From Pseudomonas parafulva NBRC 16636 = DSM 17004 (lineage in GTDB: Bacteria; Pseudomonadota; Gammaproteobacteria; Pseudomonadales; Pseudomonadaceae), in NCBI RefSeq assembly GCF_000730645.1, contig NZ_BBIU01000006.1:232001-296000 (forward strand): a stretch of DNA of 64,000 nucleotides, written 5' to 3'. The translations under genes were made by a program, and so were the position numbers. How positions within the stretch are numbered: position 1 is the first letter of the stretch; each line of letters opens with the position of its first letter. The notes beneath the pieces are model-generated. The model did not search any database. It saw only the letters and a list, made by a program, of their open reading frames with translations, and was not told where the DNA came from. Shown piece after piece: positions 17,894 to 26,468 of this stretch.

Positions 17894-18511
17894 ATGTCCC
17901 TGATCCCTGAAATCGACGCCTTTCTCGGCTGCCCCACGCCAGACGCCTGGATCCAGGCGGCGCTGGCCGATCAGGACACGCTGTTGATCGACCACAAGAA
18001 CTGCGAATTCAAGGCTGCCAGCACGGCCCTCAGCCTGATCGCCAAGTACAACACCCACCTGGACCTGATCAACATGATGTCGCGCCTGGCGCGAGAGGAA
18101 CTGGTGCATCACGAACAGGTGCTGCGCTTGATGAAACGCCGTGGAGTGCCCTTGCGGCCGGTGTCGGCAGGGCGCTACGCGTCTGGCCTGCGGCGCATGG
18201 TGCGGGCCCACGAACCGGTCAAGCTGGTGGATACGCTGGTGGTGGGGGCATTTATCGAAGCGCGCAGCTGTGAGCGCTTCGCGGCCCTGGTGCCGCACCT
18301 GGATGACGAGCTGGGCCGCTTTTACCACGGCCTGCTCAAGAGTGAGGCACGCCATTACCAGGGCTACCTGAAGCTGGCGCACCTTTACGGTGATGAGGCG
18401 GATATTGCTCGCCGGGTGGAGTTGGTACGCGCCGCGGAAGTGGAGCTTATCCAGTCACCCGACCAGGAGCTGCGCTTCCACAGTGGTATCCCCATGGCGC
18501 AAGCCGCCTGA
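17894..18511 (+). CDS. miaE: tRNA-(ms2io6A)-hydroxylase
   Basis: A 205-residue diiron hydroxylase that adds a hydroxyl group to the isopentenyl side chain of ms2i6A37 in tRNA using O2. The ferritin-like fold is recognisable: HKNCEFKAASTALSLIAKY near 36-54, LAREELVHHEQVLRLM near 65-80 (E-x-x-H), FIEARSCERFAALVPHL near 120-136 and SEARHYQGY near 155-163 (E-x-x-H). It starts from the first ATG after the divergent usp promoter region. It probably acts alone. Confidence 0.92.
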   Translation: MSLIPEIDAFLGCPTPDAWIQAALADQDTLLIDHKNCEFKAASTALSLIAKYNTHLDLINMMSRLAREELVHHEQVLRLMKRRGVPLRPVSAGRYASGLRRMVRAHEPVKLVDTLVVGAFIEARSCERFAALVPHLDDELGRFYHGLLKSEARHYQGYLKLAHLYGDEADIARRVELVRAAEVELIQSPDQELRFHSGIPMAQAA

Positions 18512-18533
18512 CAGTTGCCAGGCGGCCAGTGGG

Positions 18534-18854
18534 TCAGTCACGGCGGCCCAGCAACAGGCCAACCACCAGGCCAACGCCTGCAGAAATGGCAACGGTCTGC
18601 CACGGGTGCCCACCGATGTAGTCCTGGGTGGCGTCTACCATCGGCTGGGCCTTGTCACGCACGTTGCCGGCCGCTTCACGGGCCTGGCGCAGTTTCAGGC
18701 TCACTTGGGCGCGCAGGGTTTCCGCTTCCTCGCCCACCAGGGCAGCGCTGTCGTTGAGCAGTTTTTCCGATTCTTCGATCAGCGCCTGCAACTCGCTGAA
18801 TACCTGGTCTTTGATCTGGTCGCTGTCGGCTGCAGCGGCATTTTTACGGGCCAT
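18534..18854 (-). CDS. ElaB/YqjD/DUF883-like membrane protein
   Basis: A 106-residue protein: a helical cytoplasmic domain (AAAADSDQIKDQVFSELQAL; KLLNDSAALVGEEAETLRAQ) and a C-terminal membrane anchor with the signature YIGGHPWQTVAISAGVGLVV and basic end GRRD. Family members ElaB and YqjD in E. coli attach to the inner membrane and bind ribosomes in stationary phase. Tail-to-tail with miaE, 22 bp between stops. Confidence 0.85.
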   Translation of the reverse strand: MARKNAAAADSDQIKDQVFSELQALIEESEKLLNDSAALVGEEAETLRAQVSLKLRQAREAAGNVRDKAQPMVDATQDYIGGHPWQTVAISAGVGLVVGLLLGRRD

Positions 18855-18975
18855 GCCATGCTCCTCGTCTATGGGTTGTTAGAACAATGGATACTCGTGC
18901 GCCGTAAAAGTTGCTTCCAATCGCTGTTGGCGCGTTGGTGTAAGATAGCCGCCATTTACAGCTAGCAGGTGATCC

Positions 18976-19239
18976 ATGAGTTTCAACCTCGCCAACATGA
19001 GCTTCGAGGAACGGGCGCAGATCGAGGCCGAGAAGGCGCGGCTGTTCGAAATGTGGCAGGCCAACTTGGGTAAGGCCAAGGGTGAAGCGGCGCGCCTGAT
19101 CGCCGAGAAGCCCAGGCGCAAGGGCAAGTGGGCAGAGTGGGTGCGCAACGAGCTCGACAACATGACCCCGCCCGAGTACGGCAACATGGTGCGCAGCGAA
19201 GTCAACAAGCTGATGGCCGCAGCCAACGCCGGCCGCTAA
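18976..19239 (+). CDS. Small conserved protein, function unknown
   Basis: An 87-residue, highly charged, mostly helical protein (SFEERAQIEAEKARLFEMWQ). Its C-terminal part, KWAEWVRNELDNMTPPEYGN followed by MVRSEVNKL, resembles the C-terminus of the small gene at 51584-51790 (W-x-x-x-EL, PPxYxxMVRxE). Probably a DNA- or RNA-associated or regulatory peptide, but that is a guess. No other family recognised. Confidence 0.7.
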   Translation: MSFNLANMSFEERAQIEAEKARLFEMWQANLGKAKGEAARLIAEKPRRKGKWAEWVRNELDNMTPPEYGNMVRSEVNKLMAAANAGR

Positions 19240-19255
19240 GCCGGCATACCGGTAC

Positions 19256-19738
19256 CTACCAGTCGGTGCCCTTGGGCAGGTCCAGCTTGCCTTCATCGGT
19301 GAAGCGTACGGTGCCCAGCGGCCCGCCGGCCAGCTTGCCGCGCAGCTTGTACGGCAGCCCTTGCAGCGCGTCGAGCTTGCCCAGGCCGTAGGCCTGGCGC
19401 AGGAAAGAAAACGCAGTGATGCTCACCGGTACCTCGATCACGGCTTCGCCATAACGCCCGATCTGCCCGTGCTGGTCGCTGACGCCTGCGGCCAGCGGTT
19501 GGCCGTTCACTTCCAGGTTGAGGGCAACCCCGTTGTAGTCGATGGGTGTTTCGTTGGGGTTTTGCACCCGCATTTTCACGGCCATGCGCAGCTCCAGGTC
19601 TTGCCCGGGTAAAGGGTCTATGCCGATCACGCTGACATTAACCGGCTCGCGCGGCTGCAGCAGGGCGCAGGCGCCAAGGGCGGTGACCATTACCAGTACC
19701 ATGAACGAGCGGGTTGTACGGTAGAAGCGGGCAGTCAT
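19256..19738 (-). CDS. LEA type 2 / WHy-domain lipoprotein
   Basis: From the ATG at 19738 the protein is 160 residues. The signal sequence ends at a lipobox-like LGAC, so it is probably lipid-anchored in the envelope. The rest is a WHy/LEA14 beta-sandwich (PVNVSVIGIDPLPGQDLELR; VQNPNETPIDYNGVALNLEV, with the N-P-N hallmark; GYGEAVIEVPVSIT-like strand; GPLGTVRFTDEGKLDL). Bacterial proteins of this family are linked to stress tolerance, without a proven mechanism. Confidence 0.85.
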   Translation of the reverse strand: MTARFYRTTRSFMVLVMVTALGACALLQPREPVNVSVIGIDPLPGQDLELRMAVKMRVQNPNETPIDYNGVALNLEVNGQPLAAGVSDQHGQIGRYGEAVIEVPVSITAFSFLRQAYGLGKLDALQGLPYKLRGKLAGGPLGTVRFTDEGKLDLPKGTDW

Positions 19739-19817
19739 GAGGTAAAAACCTTGCCTTGGGGAGTGCGGGCAGTGTGGCAAATGCGCGTCGGCGTTGAAAG
19801 TGACAGCGTAGATGAAA

Positions 19818-19836
19818 GATACTGTTTCTCATTAAC
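19818..19836. promoter_or_regulatory. Fur box upstream of iutY
   Basis: The 19-mer GATACTGTTTCTCATTAAC matches the Fur consensus GATAATGATAATCATTATC at 14 of 19 positions. It is 25 bp before the iutY start. Iron-replete repression by Fur is expected for this signalling gene. Confidence 0.75.
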
Positions 19837-19861
19837 GCCCGATAATTACTCCTAACGTGCA

Positions 19862-20998
19862 GTGGCCGAACCCATGCTGACTTCCCCCGCGCCGGGCTTG
19901 CTGGCGAGTTTCCAGGAGCATTATGACGACCTGCTGCGGTTTCTGACCCGGCGCATGAGCGATCGCCAGCGTGCTGCGGATGTGGCTCAGGAAACCTACC
20001 TGAAGCTGGTTAAAATCGACGCCCAGGCGGTTCCGGTGTTGCATGCGCGCAGCTTCATCTTCCGGGTGGCGGGCAACCTGGCGATCGATGCCTTGCGGCG
20101 AGAGCGGCGGATCGCAGCGTGCCACGATGAAGGTGAGGGCGTTGTGAACGTGGCCTGCCAGGCACCCCCGCCGGAAGCGGCGTTGCTGGCCCATGAACGC
20201 TTGCAGATTCTTGACCAGGCGCTGTTGCAACTGCCGGCCAACGCGCGTCAGGCATTGCTGTTGAACCGGGTGGAAGGGCTGACGCAAAGGCAGGTAGCCC
20301 AGCGCCTGGGGGTGTCCGAAAGCATGGTGGCCAAGTACATCGGGCATGCCCTGCGCCACTGTCGGGGATGGTTGAAGCAGGCCGGTGTGGCTGCATCCGT
20401 GGCCGCGCTGGTGACAGCGCTGGTGGTTTGGCAGCAGGCGCCCGCGCTGCTGGCCGACTACCACACGGGCATAGGTGAGCGCCGGGTCATTATCTTGGCC
20501 GATGGCACGCGGGTGACATTGAACAGCGCCAGCGCCCTTGACGTGGCCTTTGACGAGCACGAGCGGCGCGTGGTGCTGGTGGCAGGCGAGGCGCTGTTCG
20601 AGACTGCGCCCGGGGCGCGGCCTTTTGTGGTCGAAACGGCGGCGCAGCGGGTGCGCGGCGATGCCGCACGCTTCAGTGTGCGCCGCGATGGCGGTGTGGT
20701 CCTGGCCCAAGGCACTGCGCAGGTCGGGGGGCAGCCTGTGGCAGTCGCCAGTGATGCCAGCACGCAGATGGCCTGGCAACGGGGCAAGCTGATCTTCAAT
20801 GGCAGGCCGCTGGGCCAGGTGCTGGAAGAGCTGGAGCGTTACCGCCATGGCCGCATCGTGCTTTCAAACAGCCAGCTGGCAGCCATGGAGGTCAGCGGGG
20901 TGTTCGACCTCGATGACCCTCAGGCGTTGCTGCGTACCCTGGAACAGCGCTACGGCCTGACAGTCACCTACCTGCCATGGTTGGCGGTAGTGCGTTAA
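19862..20998 (+). CDS. iutY: Hybrid ECF sigma factor / FecR anti-sigma protein
   Basis: One 378-residue polypeptide combines what are normally two proteins. Residues 15-85 are sigma region 2 (EHYDDLLRFLTRRMSDRQRA; FIFRVAGNLAIDALRRERR). Residues 115-168 are region 4 (LPANARQALLLNRVEGLTQR; LGVSESMVAKYIGHALRHC). A single membrane helix follows at about 174-190 (AGVAASVAALVTALVVW), then a periplasmic FecR domain (ILADGTRVTLNSASALDVAF; AGEALFETAPGARPFVVETA; QRGKLIFNGRPLGQVLEELE). The separate cytoplasmic anti-sigma tail is absent. This is the layout of IutY of P. putida, which controls the aerobactin receptor; release of the sigma part needs Prc and RseP proteolysis in that system. The start is GTG at 19862, with an ATG at 19874 as alternative. 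Confidence 0.9.
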   Translation: MAEPMLTSPAPGLLASFQEHYDDLLRFLTRRMSDRQRAADVAQETYLKLVKIDAQAVPVLHARSFIFRVAGNLAIDALRRERRIAACHDEGEGVVNVACQAPPPEAALLAHERLQILDQALLQLPANARQALLLNRVEGLTQRQVAQRLGVSESMVAKYIGHALRHCRGWLKQAGVAASVAALVTALVVWQQAPALLADYHTGIGERRVIILADGTRVTLNSASALDVAFDEHERRVVLVAGEALFETAPGARPFVVETAAQRVRGDAARFSVRRDGGVVLAQGTAQVGGQPVAVASDASTQMAWQRGKLIFNGRPLGQVLEELERYRHGRIVLSNSQLAAMEVSGVFDLDDPQALLRTLEQRYGLTVTYLPWLAVVR

Positions 20999-21030
20999 GC
21001 CGCCTGTGCGGGCTAACTGAAAAATACTTT

Positions 21031-21115
21031 CAATGGGGACTGCAAGTTCTTCCAGGCCAGATCGTCGTAGTGGGACTGATCAGCAACCTCTTCCCATTGA
21101 CGACTTGCCTGGAAG
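21031..21115 (+). other. iutA leader with two interleaved inverted repeats
   Basis: CAATGGG (21031-21037) can pair with CCCATTG (21093-21099), and CTTCCAGGC (21049-21057) can pair with GCCTGGAAG (21107-21115). The pairs interleave, so they can form only a pseudoknot or two mutually exclusive hairpins. The last arm contains the GGAAG ribosome binding site for a GTG start at 21123. Confidence 0.4.
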
Positions 21116-21122
21116 CTCAATC

Positions 21123-23558
21123 GTGCATTTGAAGCCCATGCCCATCAACCGCCGCGGCGGTTACCTCCATCATGCTTTGATGTCCTGCAGCGCTGTGGCT
21201 TTGCTGGTCGGCCCGCTGCAGTTACAGGCCGCCAGCGCTGCGCAGCCTGCGCCACTGCAGGCCACACAGGTGCAGCTGAACGTCCCCGCCCAGCCCCTGG
21301 ACCAGGCCCTGACGGCCTTTGCCGACCAGGCGGGTGTGCACCTGCTGTACACCACGGCCGACGTCGCCGGCCTTACCAGTACTGCCCTGCAGGGGCAGTA
21401 CGGTGTGGAGCGGGCGCTGCAAGTGCTGCTGGCAGGCAGTGGCCTGCGCTGGCAGTTCACCGATGCCGGCACCATCACCTTGCGCAAGGCTGATGCCCCG
21501 CCGCAGGCTGTGAGCCTCAAGCCCATAGAGGTCAGCGTGGCGTCGCGCACCAGCACCGCCATCGCCGAAATCCCAGGTACCGTCTGGGTGGTTGACCAGC
21601 AGCAATTGCGCGAGCAGATCGACAGTGGCGTAAGCCTCAAGGAGGCCATCGGCAAGCTGGTCCCCGGCCTGGACCTGGCCCCGGAAGGGCGGACCAACTA
21701 CGGCCAGAACATGCGCGGGCGCAATGTGCTGGTGATGATCGATGGGGTCAGCCAGAACAGCTCCCGTGGGCTGTCGCGCCAGTTCGACAGCATTTCGCCC
21801 TTCAACGTGGAGCGTGTGGAAGTGCTGTCCGGCGCCAGCGCCATCTACGGGGGCGGCGCTACCGGCGGCATCATCAACATCGTGACCAAGAAGGGCGAGC
21901 CCGGGCCGGCGCGCTTCGAAACCCAGCTTGGCGCCAGCAGCGGTTTCAACAACAGCGACGACCTCGCCACCCGCTTCGCCCAGTCGGTCAGCGGCGGCAA
22001 CGACCGCTTCAACGCACGGCTGGGCGTGTCCGGGGAGCAGAACGAAGCGTTCTACGACGGTGCGGGCGACCAGATTTTCATCGACAACACCCAGACCGAC
22101 CTGCAGTACAACCGCACCCTGGACCTGCTGGGTACCGTGGGTATGCAGTTCAACGACCAGCAAAGCCTGGACCTGCTGGCGCAGTACTACGATTCGGGCA
22201 ACCACGGCAGCACCGGCATCTGGTTCCCCCACCTCAAGTACAACGCACCGTCGGACCTGGAGGACGCCGAACTGCGCAGCGGCTATTCGTCAGACCTCAA
22301 CCCGCGCACCCGGCGCCTGTTGCTCAACGCCAACTACCACCACAGCGACGTGCTGGGCCAGGACTTCTACCTGCAAGCGTCCTACCGCAAGGAAGCCGAC
22401 AATTTCTACCCGTTCCCTTACTACAACCGCGGTGCGCCGACCGGTTCACGAGGGGTGTATTTTGCCGGGTCCCAGCAGAACTTCGAGGTCACCAGCCTGA
22501 AGGGACTGTTCGCCAAACAGTGGGACACGTTGAAACTCACCTATGGCGTGGACGTTGACCGCGAGCGGTTCAATGCCGACCAGACCACCTTTGACGCCCG
22601 CACCTCGTCCGCCACCGGTGGCCTGGACCTGGACAAGACCGGCAAGGCGGCACGCTACCCCAGCTACCGGGTGGACGGCGTGTCGTTCTACGGGCAGCTG
22701 GACTGGCATGCCACGGACAACCTCACGTTCTCCGGCGGCGCGCGGCGTCAGCAGATGGACGTGGATGTTAGCAACTTCAAGGGGGTGCCGGGGGGCAGTA
22801 ACGATTACCAGGTCAACCTGTACAACCTCGGGGCCATCTACGACTTCAAGAACGGCCATCAGCTGTGGACCAACTACGGCGAGGGTTTCGACCTGCCGGA
22901 CCCGGCCAAGTATTACGGCAAGCCTGGCCTGAGCGTGGGTGACAACCCCCTGGCCGGTATCAAGAGCCGCCAGGTGGAGCTGGGCTGGCGCTACGCGGAC
23001 CTGCAATGGGATGCGCAGGCGGCGCTGTATTACATCTGGTCGGACAAGATCATCAACGTCGATTCGCAAACGCTGACCATTGACGTGGAGGCTCAGAAGA
23101 GCCGTGATTTTGGTTTCGAGGGTGCGCTTACCCGTCATTTCCAGAGCGGCTGGGAGGCGGGTGGCACCTTGCACCTGACCCGTTCCGAAGAAGAGGCGGC
23201 CGGTGGCGGCTGGATCAAGCGTGATGCCCGCTATGCCTCGCTGTCCAAGGCCACAGCATTCGTTGGCTGGAAGGATGATGGCCGCAGCGCACGGCTGCAG
23301 GCCAACCGGGCGTTCAGCCTGAAGGACGATGCCGGGCACACGATCGACGGCTACACCACCTTCGACCTGCTGGGCAGCCAGGACACAGGCTTTGGCACAT
23401 TCAGCGCCGGTATTCAGAACCTGCTGGACAAACAGTACAGCACGGTGTGGGGGCAGCGGGCTGCATTGTTCTATTCGCCTACCTACGGGCCGGCTTACCT
23501 GTACGACTACCAGGGGCGCGGGCGAACGTACACCTTGACCTGGAGCCTGGCGTACTGA
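21123..23558 (+). CDS. iutA: TonB-dependent receptor, aerobactin type (IutA)
   Basis: The GTG at 21123 has GGAAG 7 nt upstream; ATG at 21138 is the alternative. The product is about 811 residues: signal peptide (about 13-38, ending LQAASAAQ), STN signalling domain (NVPAQPLDQALTAFADQAGV), TonB-dependent plug (IAEIPGTVWVVDQQQLREQ; GRTNYGQNMRGRNVLVMIDG; VLSGASAIYGGGATGGIINI) and barrel ending WSLAY. Its plug resembles IutA/FhuE-like ferric hydroxamate receptors. The upstream hybrid regulator is the one known to pair with IutA in P. putida. The extra N-terminal signalling domain, absent from E. coli IutA, fits signalling to IutY. Confidence 0.85.
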   Translation: MHLKPMPINRRGGYLHHALMSCSAVALLVGPLQLQAASAAQPAPLQATQVQLNVPAQPLDQALTAFADQAGVHLLYTTADVAGLTSTALQGQYGVERALQVLLAGSGLRWQFTDAGTITLRKADAPPQAVSLKPIEVSVASRTSTAIAEIPGTVWVVDQQQLREQIDSGVSLKEAIGKLVPGLDLAPEGRTNYGQNMRGRNVLVMIDGVSQNSSRGLSRQFDSISPFNVERVEVLSGASAIYGGGATGGIINIVTKKGEPGPARFETQLGASSGFNNSDDLATRFAQSVSGGNDRFNARLGVSGEQNEAFYDGAGDQIFIDNTQTDLQYNRTLDLLGTVGMQFNDQQSLDLLAQYYDSGNHGSTGIWFPHLKYNAPSDLEDAELRSGYSSDLNPRTRRLLLNANYHHSDVLGQDFYLQASYRKEADNFYPFPYYNRGAPTGSRGVYFAGSQQNFEVTSLKGLFAKQWDTLKLTYGVDVDRERFNADQTTFDARTSSATGGLDLDKTGKAARYPSYRVDGVSFYGQLDWHATDNLTFSGGARRQQMDVDVSNFKGVPGGSNDYQVNLYNLGAIYDFKNGHQLWTNYGEGFDLPDPAKYYGKPGLSVGDNPLAGIKSRQVELGWRYADLQWDAQAALYYIWSDKIINVDSQTLTIDVEAQKSRDFGFEGALTRHFQSGWEAGGTLHLTRSEEEAAGGGWIKRDARYASLSKATAFVGWKDDGRSARLQANRAFSLKDDAGHTIDGYTTFDLLGSQDTGFGTFSAGIQNLLDKQYSTVWGQRAALFYSPTYGPAYLYDYQGRGRTYTLTWSLAY

Positions 23559-23617
23559 GCACCCACCTTCGCGGCGCCTAGCGAGTTGGCGCCCGCCCCG
23601 AGCCGGTGCCCGTTCCT

Positions 23618-23664
23618 GCTTTCGTAGGAGCGAGCGCCAGCTCGCGATGCGCCGCAAAAGCGGC
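23618..23664. repeat. REP-like palindromic element
   Basis: CTTTCGTAGGAGCGAGCG followed by CCAGCTCGCG resembles the GTAGGAGCGAGC-type REP units scattered in Pseudomonas intergenic regions. The core hairpin is GCGAGC (23630-23635) with GCTCGC (23640-23645); a second stem GCCGC-AAAA-GCGGC follows at 23651-23664. It sits in the gap after iutA. Confidence 0.65.
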
Positions 23665-23790
23665 GCCCCCCAAAACCGCCCCCAGAAACATCAGGAATCA
23701 TCTCCGCCCGCATTCTGCCTTTTGGCCCGAACCCTTTGCGCCGTAGGCTATCAAACCCCCAGGCGCAGCGTTTCGTACAGGAGGTGGAGC

Positions 23791-24108
23791 ATGAAACCCC
23801 AATTTGCCATGCTATTGCTGGGTGCAGCCCTTTGCCTGCCGGTGCAGGCAGCCCCACAACCCGGGCTGCAGCCTGTCGCAGGCAGCAACAACCCCTACAA
23901 CAGCCCCATCCAGCGCGCCAACCCCAATAGCCGCCAGGGCAGCGTTCCGGCAACGCCTGCGGTACGTGGCCCTTCCACGCAGCCCACACCACGCCCGCCC
24001 ACGCTGGACAACCGCGGGATCGGTAACGGTGACAACCTGCGCCGCCAACAGCAAGCCCCCAACCTCGAACCCACGCGGCCCCCGCGCGACAACCCGCGCG
24101 CGCCTTGA
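23791..24108 (+). CDS. Small exported Pro/Asn-rich protein
   Basis: A 105-residue protein with AGGAGGTGG before the ATG at 23791. A clear signal peptide (MKPQFAMLLLGAALCLPVQA) is followed by a low-complexity, Pro-, Asn- and Arg-rich region (NNPYNSPIQRANPNSRQG; RPPTLDNRGIGNGDNLRRQQ) without predicted fold. Periplasmic. Its stop is 35 bp before the sugar dehydrogenase start. Function unknown. Confidence 0.7.
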   Translation: MKPQFAMLLLGAALCLPVQAAPQPGLQPVAGSNNPYNSPIQRANPNSRQGSVPATPAVRGPSTQPTPRPPTLDNRGIGNGDNLRRQQQAPNLEPTRPPRDNPRAP

Positions 24109-24143
24109 GCCCTCTACCAAGCACTTGCCCTAAGGAACCCCGC

Positions 24144-25295
24144 ATGTCCCGAGCAACCTGGCTAGTCACCCTCACCGCCGCTGCACTGTCACCGCTGCTG
24201 GCCCACGCCGCCGCGCAGCAGACGTTCAAAAGTGAAGAAGGCACGCTGACGGTAGACACCGTCGCCGATGGCCTGCGAAACCCGTGGGCGCTGGCATTCT
24301 TGCCGGGCGGCAAGGACCTGCTGGTGACCGAGCGCATGGGCAACCTGCGGGTCATCAGCGCCGAAGGCAAAGTGGGGCCGGCGATCAGCGGGGTACCGAA
24401 GGTCTGGACCGAGGGCCAGGGTGGCCTGCTGGATGTGGTGCTGTCACCCACGTTCGCCAAGGACCGCACCCTGTACCTGTCGTACGCCGAACAAGGCGAT
24501 GACGGCAAGGGGGGGACGGCGGTGGGCCGTGGGCAACTGTCCGAGGACCGCGCCCGCCTGGAAAACTTCACCGTTATCTTCCGCCAGCAACCGAAGCTGT
24601 CCGAGGGCAATCACTTTGGCTCGCGCCTAGTGTTCGACCGCGACGGTTACCTGTTCATTGCCCTGGGCGAAAACAACCAGCGCCCCACCGCCCAGGACCT
24701 GGACAAGCTGCAAGGCAAGATTGTGCGCATTTTACCGGACGGCGAGGTGCCGAAGGACAACCCCTTTGTTGGCCAGAAAAACGTGCGCCCCGAGATCTGG
24801 TCCTACGGCCACCGCAACCAGCAGGGCGCAGCCCTGAACCCGTGGACGGGCAAGCTGTGGACCAACGAACACGGCCCGCGTGGCGGGGATGAAATCAATA
24901 TTCCGGCGGCGGGCAAGAACTACGGCTGGCCGATCGCGACTCACGGCATCAACTATTCGATGCTGCCGATTCCGGAAGCCAAGGGCAAACATGTGGACGG
25001 CATGGTCGACCCCCACCATGTGTGGGAGAAATCCCCGGGCGTCAGTGGCATGGCGTTCTACGACAGCCCCGTGTTCACCGCCTGGGACCACAACCTGTTC
25101 ATTGGCGCCCTGGCCACCGAGGAGCTGATCCGCCTCCAGCTGGACGGAGACAAGGTGGTGCACGAAGAGCGTTTGCTGGGCGACCTGAAGGCGCGCATCC
25201 GTGACGTGCGCGTTGGCCCGGACGGCTACCTGTATGTGCTGACCGATGCCAAGGACGGTGCGCTGTTGAAAGTGGGGCTAGCCCGCGACAATTGA
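24144..25295 (+). CDS. PQQ-dependent sugar (aldose) dehydrogenase
   Basis: From the ATG at 24144 (TAAGGAA 7 nt upstream) the protein is 383 residues with a signal peptide ending near LLAHAAA. The rest is a glucose/sorbosone dehydrogenase six-blade propeller: NPWALAFLPGGKDLLVTER, GGLLDVVLSPTFA, RQQPKLSEGNHFGSRLVFD, YGHRNQQGAALNPWTGKLW, NEHGPRGGDEIN, GKNYGWP. It matches the YliI/Asd soluble aldose dehydrogenase type, periplasmic, oxidising sugars with PQQ. The substrate is not specified by sequence. Confidence 0.88.
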   Translation: MSRATWLVTLTAAALSPLLAHAAAQQTFKSEEGTLTVDTVADGLRNPWALAFLPGGKDLLVTERMGNLRVISAEGKVGPAISGVPKVWTEGQGGLLDVVLSPTFAKDRTLYLSYAEQGDDGKGGTAVGRGQLSEDRARLENFTVIFRQQPKLSEGNHFGSRLVFDRDGYLFIALGENNQRPTAQDLDKLQGKIVRILPDGEVPKDNPFVGQKNVRPEIWSYGHRNQQGAALNPWTGKLWTNEHGPRGGDEINIPAAGKNYGWPIATHGINYSMLPIPEAKGKHVDGMVDPHHVWEKSPGVSGMAFYDSPVFTAWDHNLFIGALATEELIRLQLDGDKVVHEERLLGDLKARIRDVRVGPDGYLYVLTDAKDGALLKVGLARDN

Positions 25296-25343
25296 CCCGT
25301 TGGCATTGGCCGGCATGGGGCACGCGGGCGTGTACAATGCGCC

Positions 25344-26450
25344 ATGGCCAACGACCCCCAAACCCTCTACCAGCAAGCCCTGAGCACCCAGGGCTTTGTT
25401 GCCGACCCCGCCCAGGCCTGTGCCGTTCAGGCCCTGCAGGCCTGCTTTGAGATGATCGAACGCGGCCGCGTTCCCGATGGGCTGTACCTTTGGGGCCCGG
25501 TGGGGCGTGGCAAGACCTGGCTGATGGACCAGTTTCACCGCTGCCTGCAGGTGCCAAGTCGGCGCCAGCACTTTCACCATTTCATGGCCTGGGTACACCA
25601 GCGCCTGTTCCAGCTCAACGGCACCCCAGACCCTCTGCTCGCGCTGGCGGCCGAGCTGGCAGGCCAGATCCGCGTGCTGTGCTTCGATGAATTGTTCGTC
25701 AATGACATTGCCGATGCGATCATCCTGGGGCGTTTGTTCCAGGTATTGTTCGACCGCGGCGTGGTGATCGTCGCTACCTCCAACCAGCCGCCCGACCAGC
25801 TCTACCGAGACGGCTTCAACCGCGAGCGGTTCTTGCCGGCCATCAAGGCAATCGAGCAGCACATGCACGTGTTGTCGGTGTCGGGCGAGCAGGATCACCG
25901 CTTGCATCCCGGGGCGCAGCGGCAGCGCTATTGGGTGGTGCCCGCCGGGCAGGTCAGCCAGTTTGCGGCCCTGTTCAGCCAGCTCAGCCCGGGCGACCCC
26001 GGTACCGATCAGCCTTTGGCCATGGGCAGCAGGCGGTTGCAGGTGTTGCGTCGCAGCCAGCACGTGATCTGGTGCCCATTCGCCAACCTGTGCGAACAGC
26101 CGTTCGCGACCGCCGAGTTCATGGCCCTGTGCGATGGGTTCACGGCCATCTTGCTTTCGGGTATTCCTGCCCTGGGCGGGCAGCAGCAGGCCGGCCGTAT
26201 CGCCCGCGGTACCGAAGACGGTGCTGCGCGGGTAGCGGCGGGTGACCGGGAGTTGCCGGCGCTGTCGCCCAAGGACGATGCGGTGCGCCGCTTCATCGCC
26301 CTGGTCGACGAGTGCTACGACCGCCGAGTGGCCCTGTACCTGGAGGCACAGGTGCCGCTCGACCAGTTGTACACCGAGGGCTACCTGGCCTTCCCGTACC
26401 AGCGTACCCTCAGCCGGCTGAAGGAAATGCAGCTGCAACGTTTCGCCTGA
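25344..26450 (+). CDS. zapE: Cell division ATPase ZapE (AFG1-like)
   Basis: A 368-residue AFG1-family AAA+ ATPase. Walker A is LYLWGPVGRGKTWLMD (about 49-64) and Walker B LCFDELFVND (about 112-121), with sensor TSNQPPDQLYRDGFNRERFL. ZapE binds FtsZ and supports division under stress in E. coli. TACAAT lies 5 nt before the ATG, which would give a nearly leaderless message; no Shine-Dalgarno is seen. Pseudomonas often carries a second ZapE, so this may be a paralog. Confidence 0.88.
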   Translation: MANDPQTLYQQALSTQGFVADPAQACAVQALQACFEMIERGRVPDGLYLWGPVGRGKTWLMDQFHRCLQVPSRRQHFHHFMAWVHQRLFQLNGTPDPLLALAAELAGQIRVLCFDELFVNDIADAIILGRLFQVLFDRGVVIVATSNQPPDQLYRDGFNRERFLPAIKAIEQHMHVLSVSGEQDHRLHPGAQRQRYWVVPAGQVSQFAALFSQLSPGDPGTDQPLAMGSRRLQVLRRSQHVIWCPFANLCEQPFATAEFMALCDGFTAILLSGIPALGGQQQAGRIARGTEDGAARVAAGDRELPALSPKDDAVRRFIALVDECYDRRVALYLEAQVPLDQLYTEGYLAFPYQRTLSRLKEMQLQRFA

Positions 26451-26468
26451 CGACGCCAGGCGCGGTGT

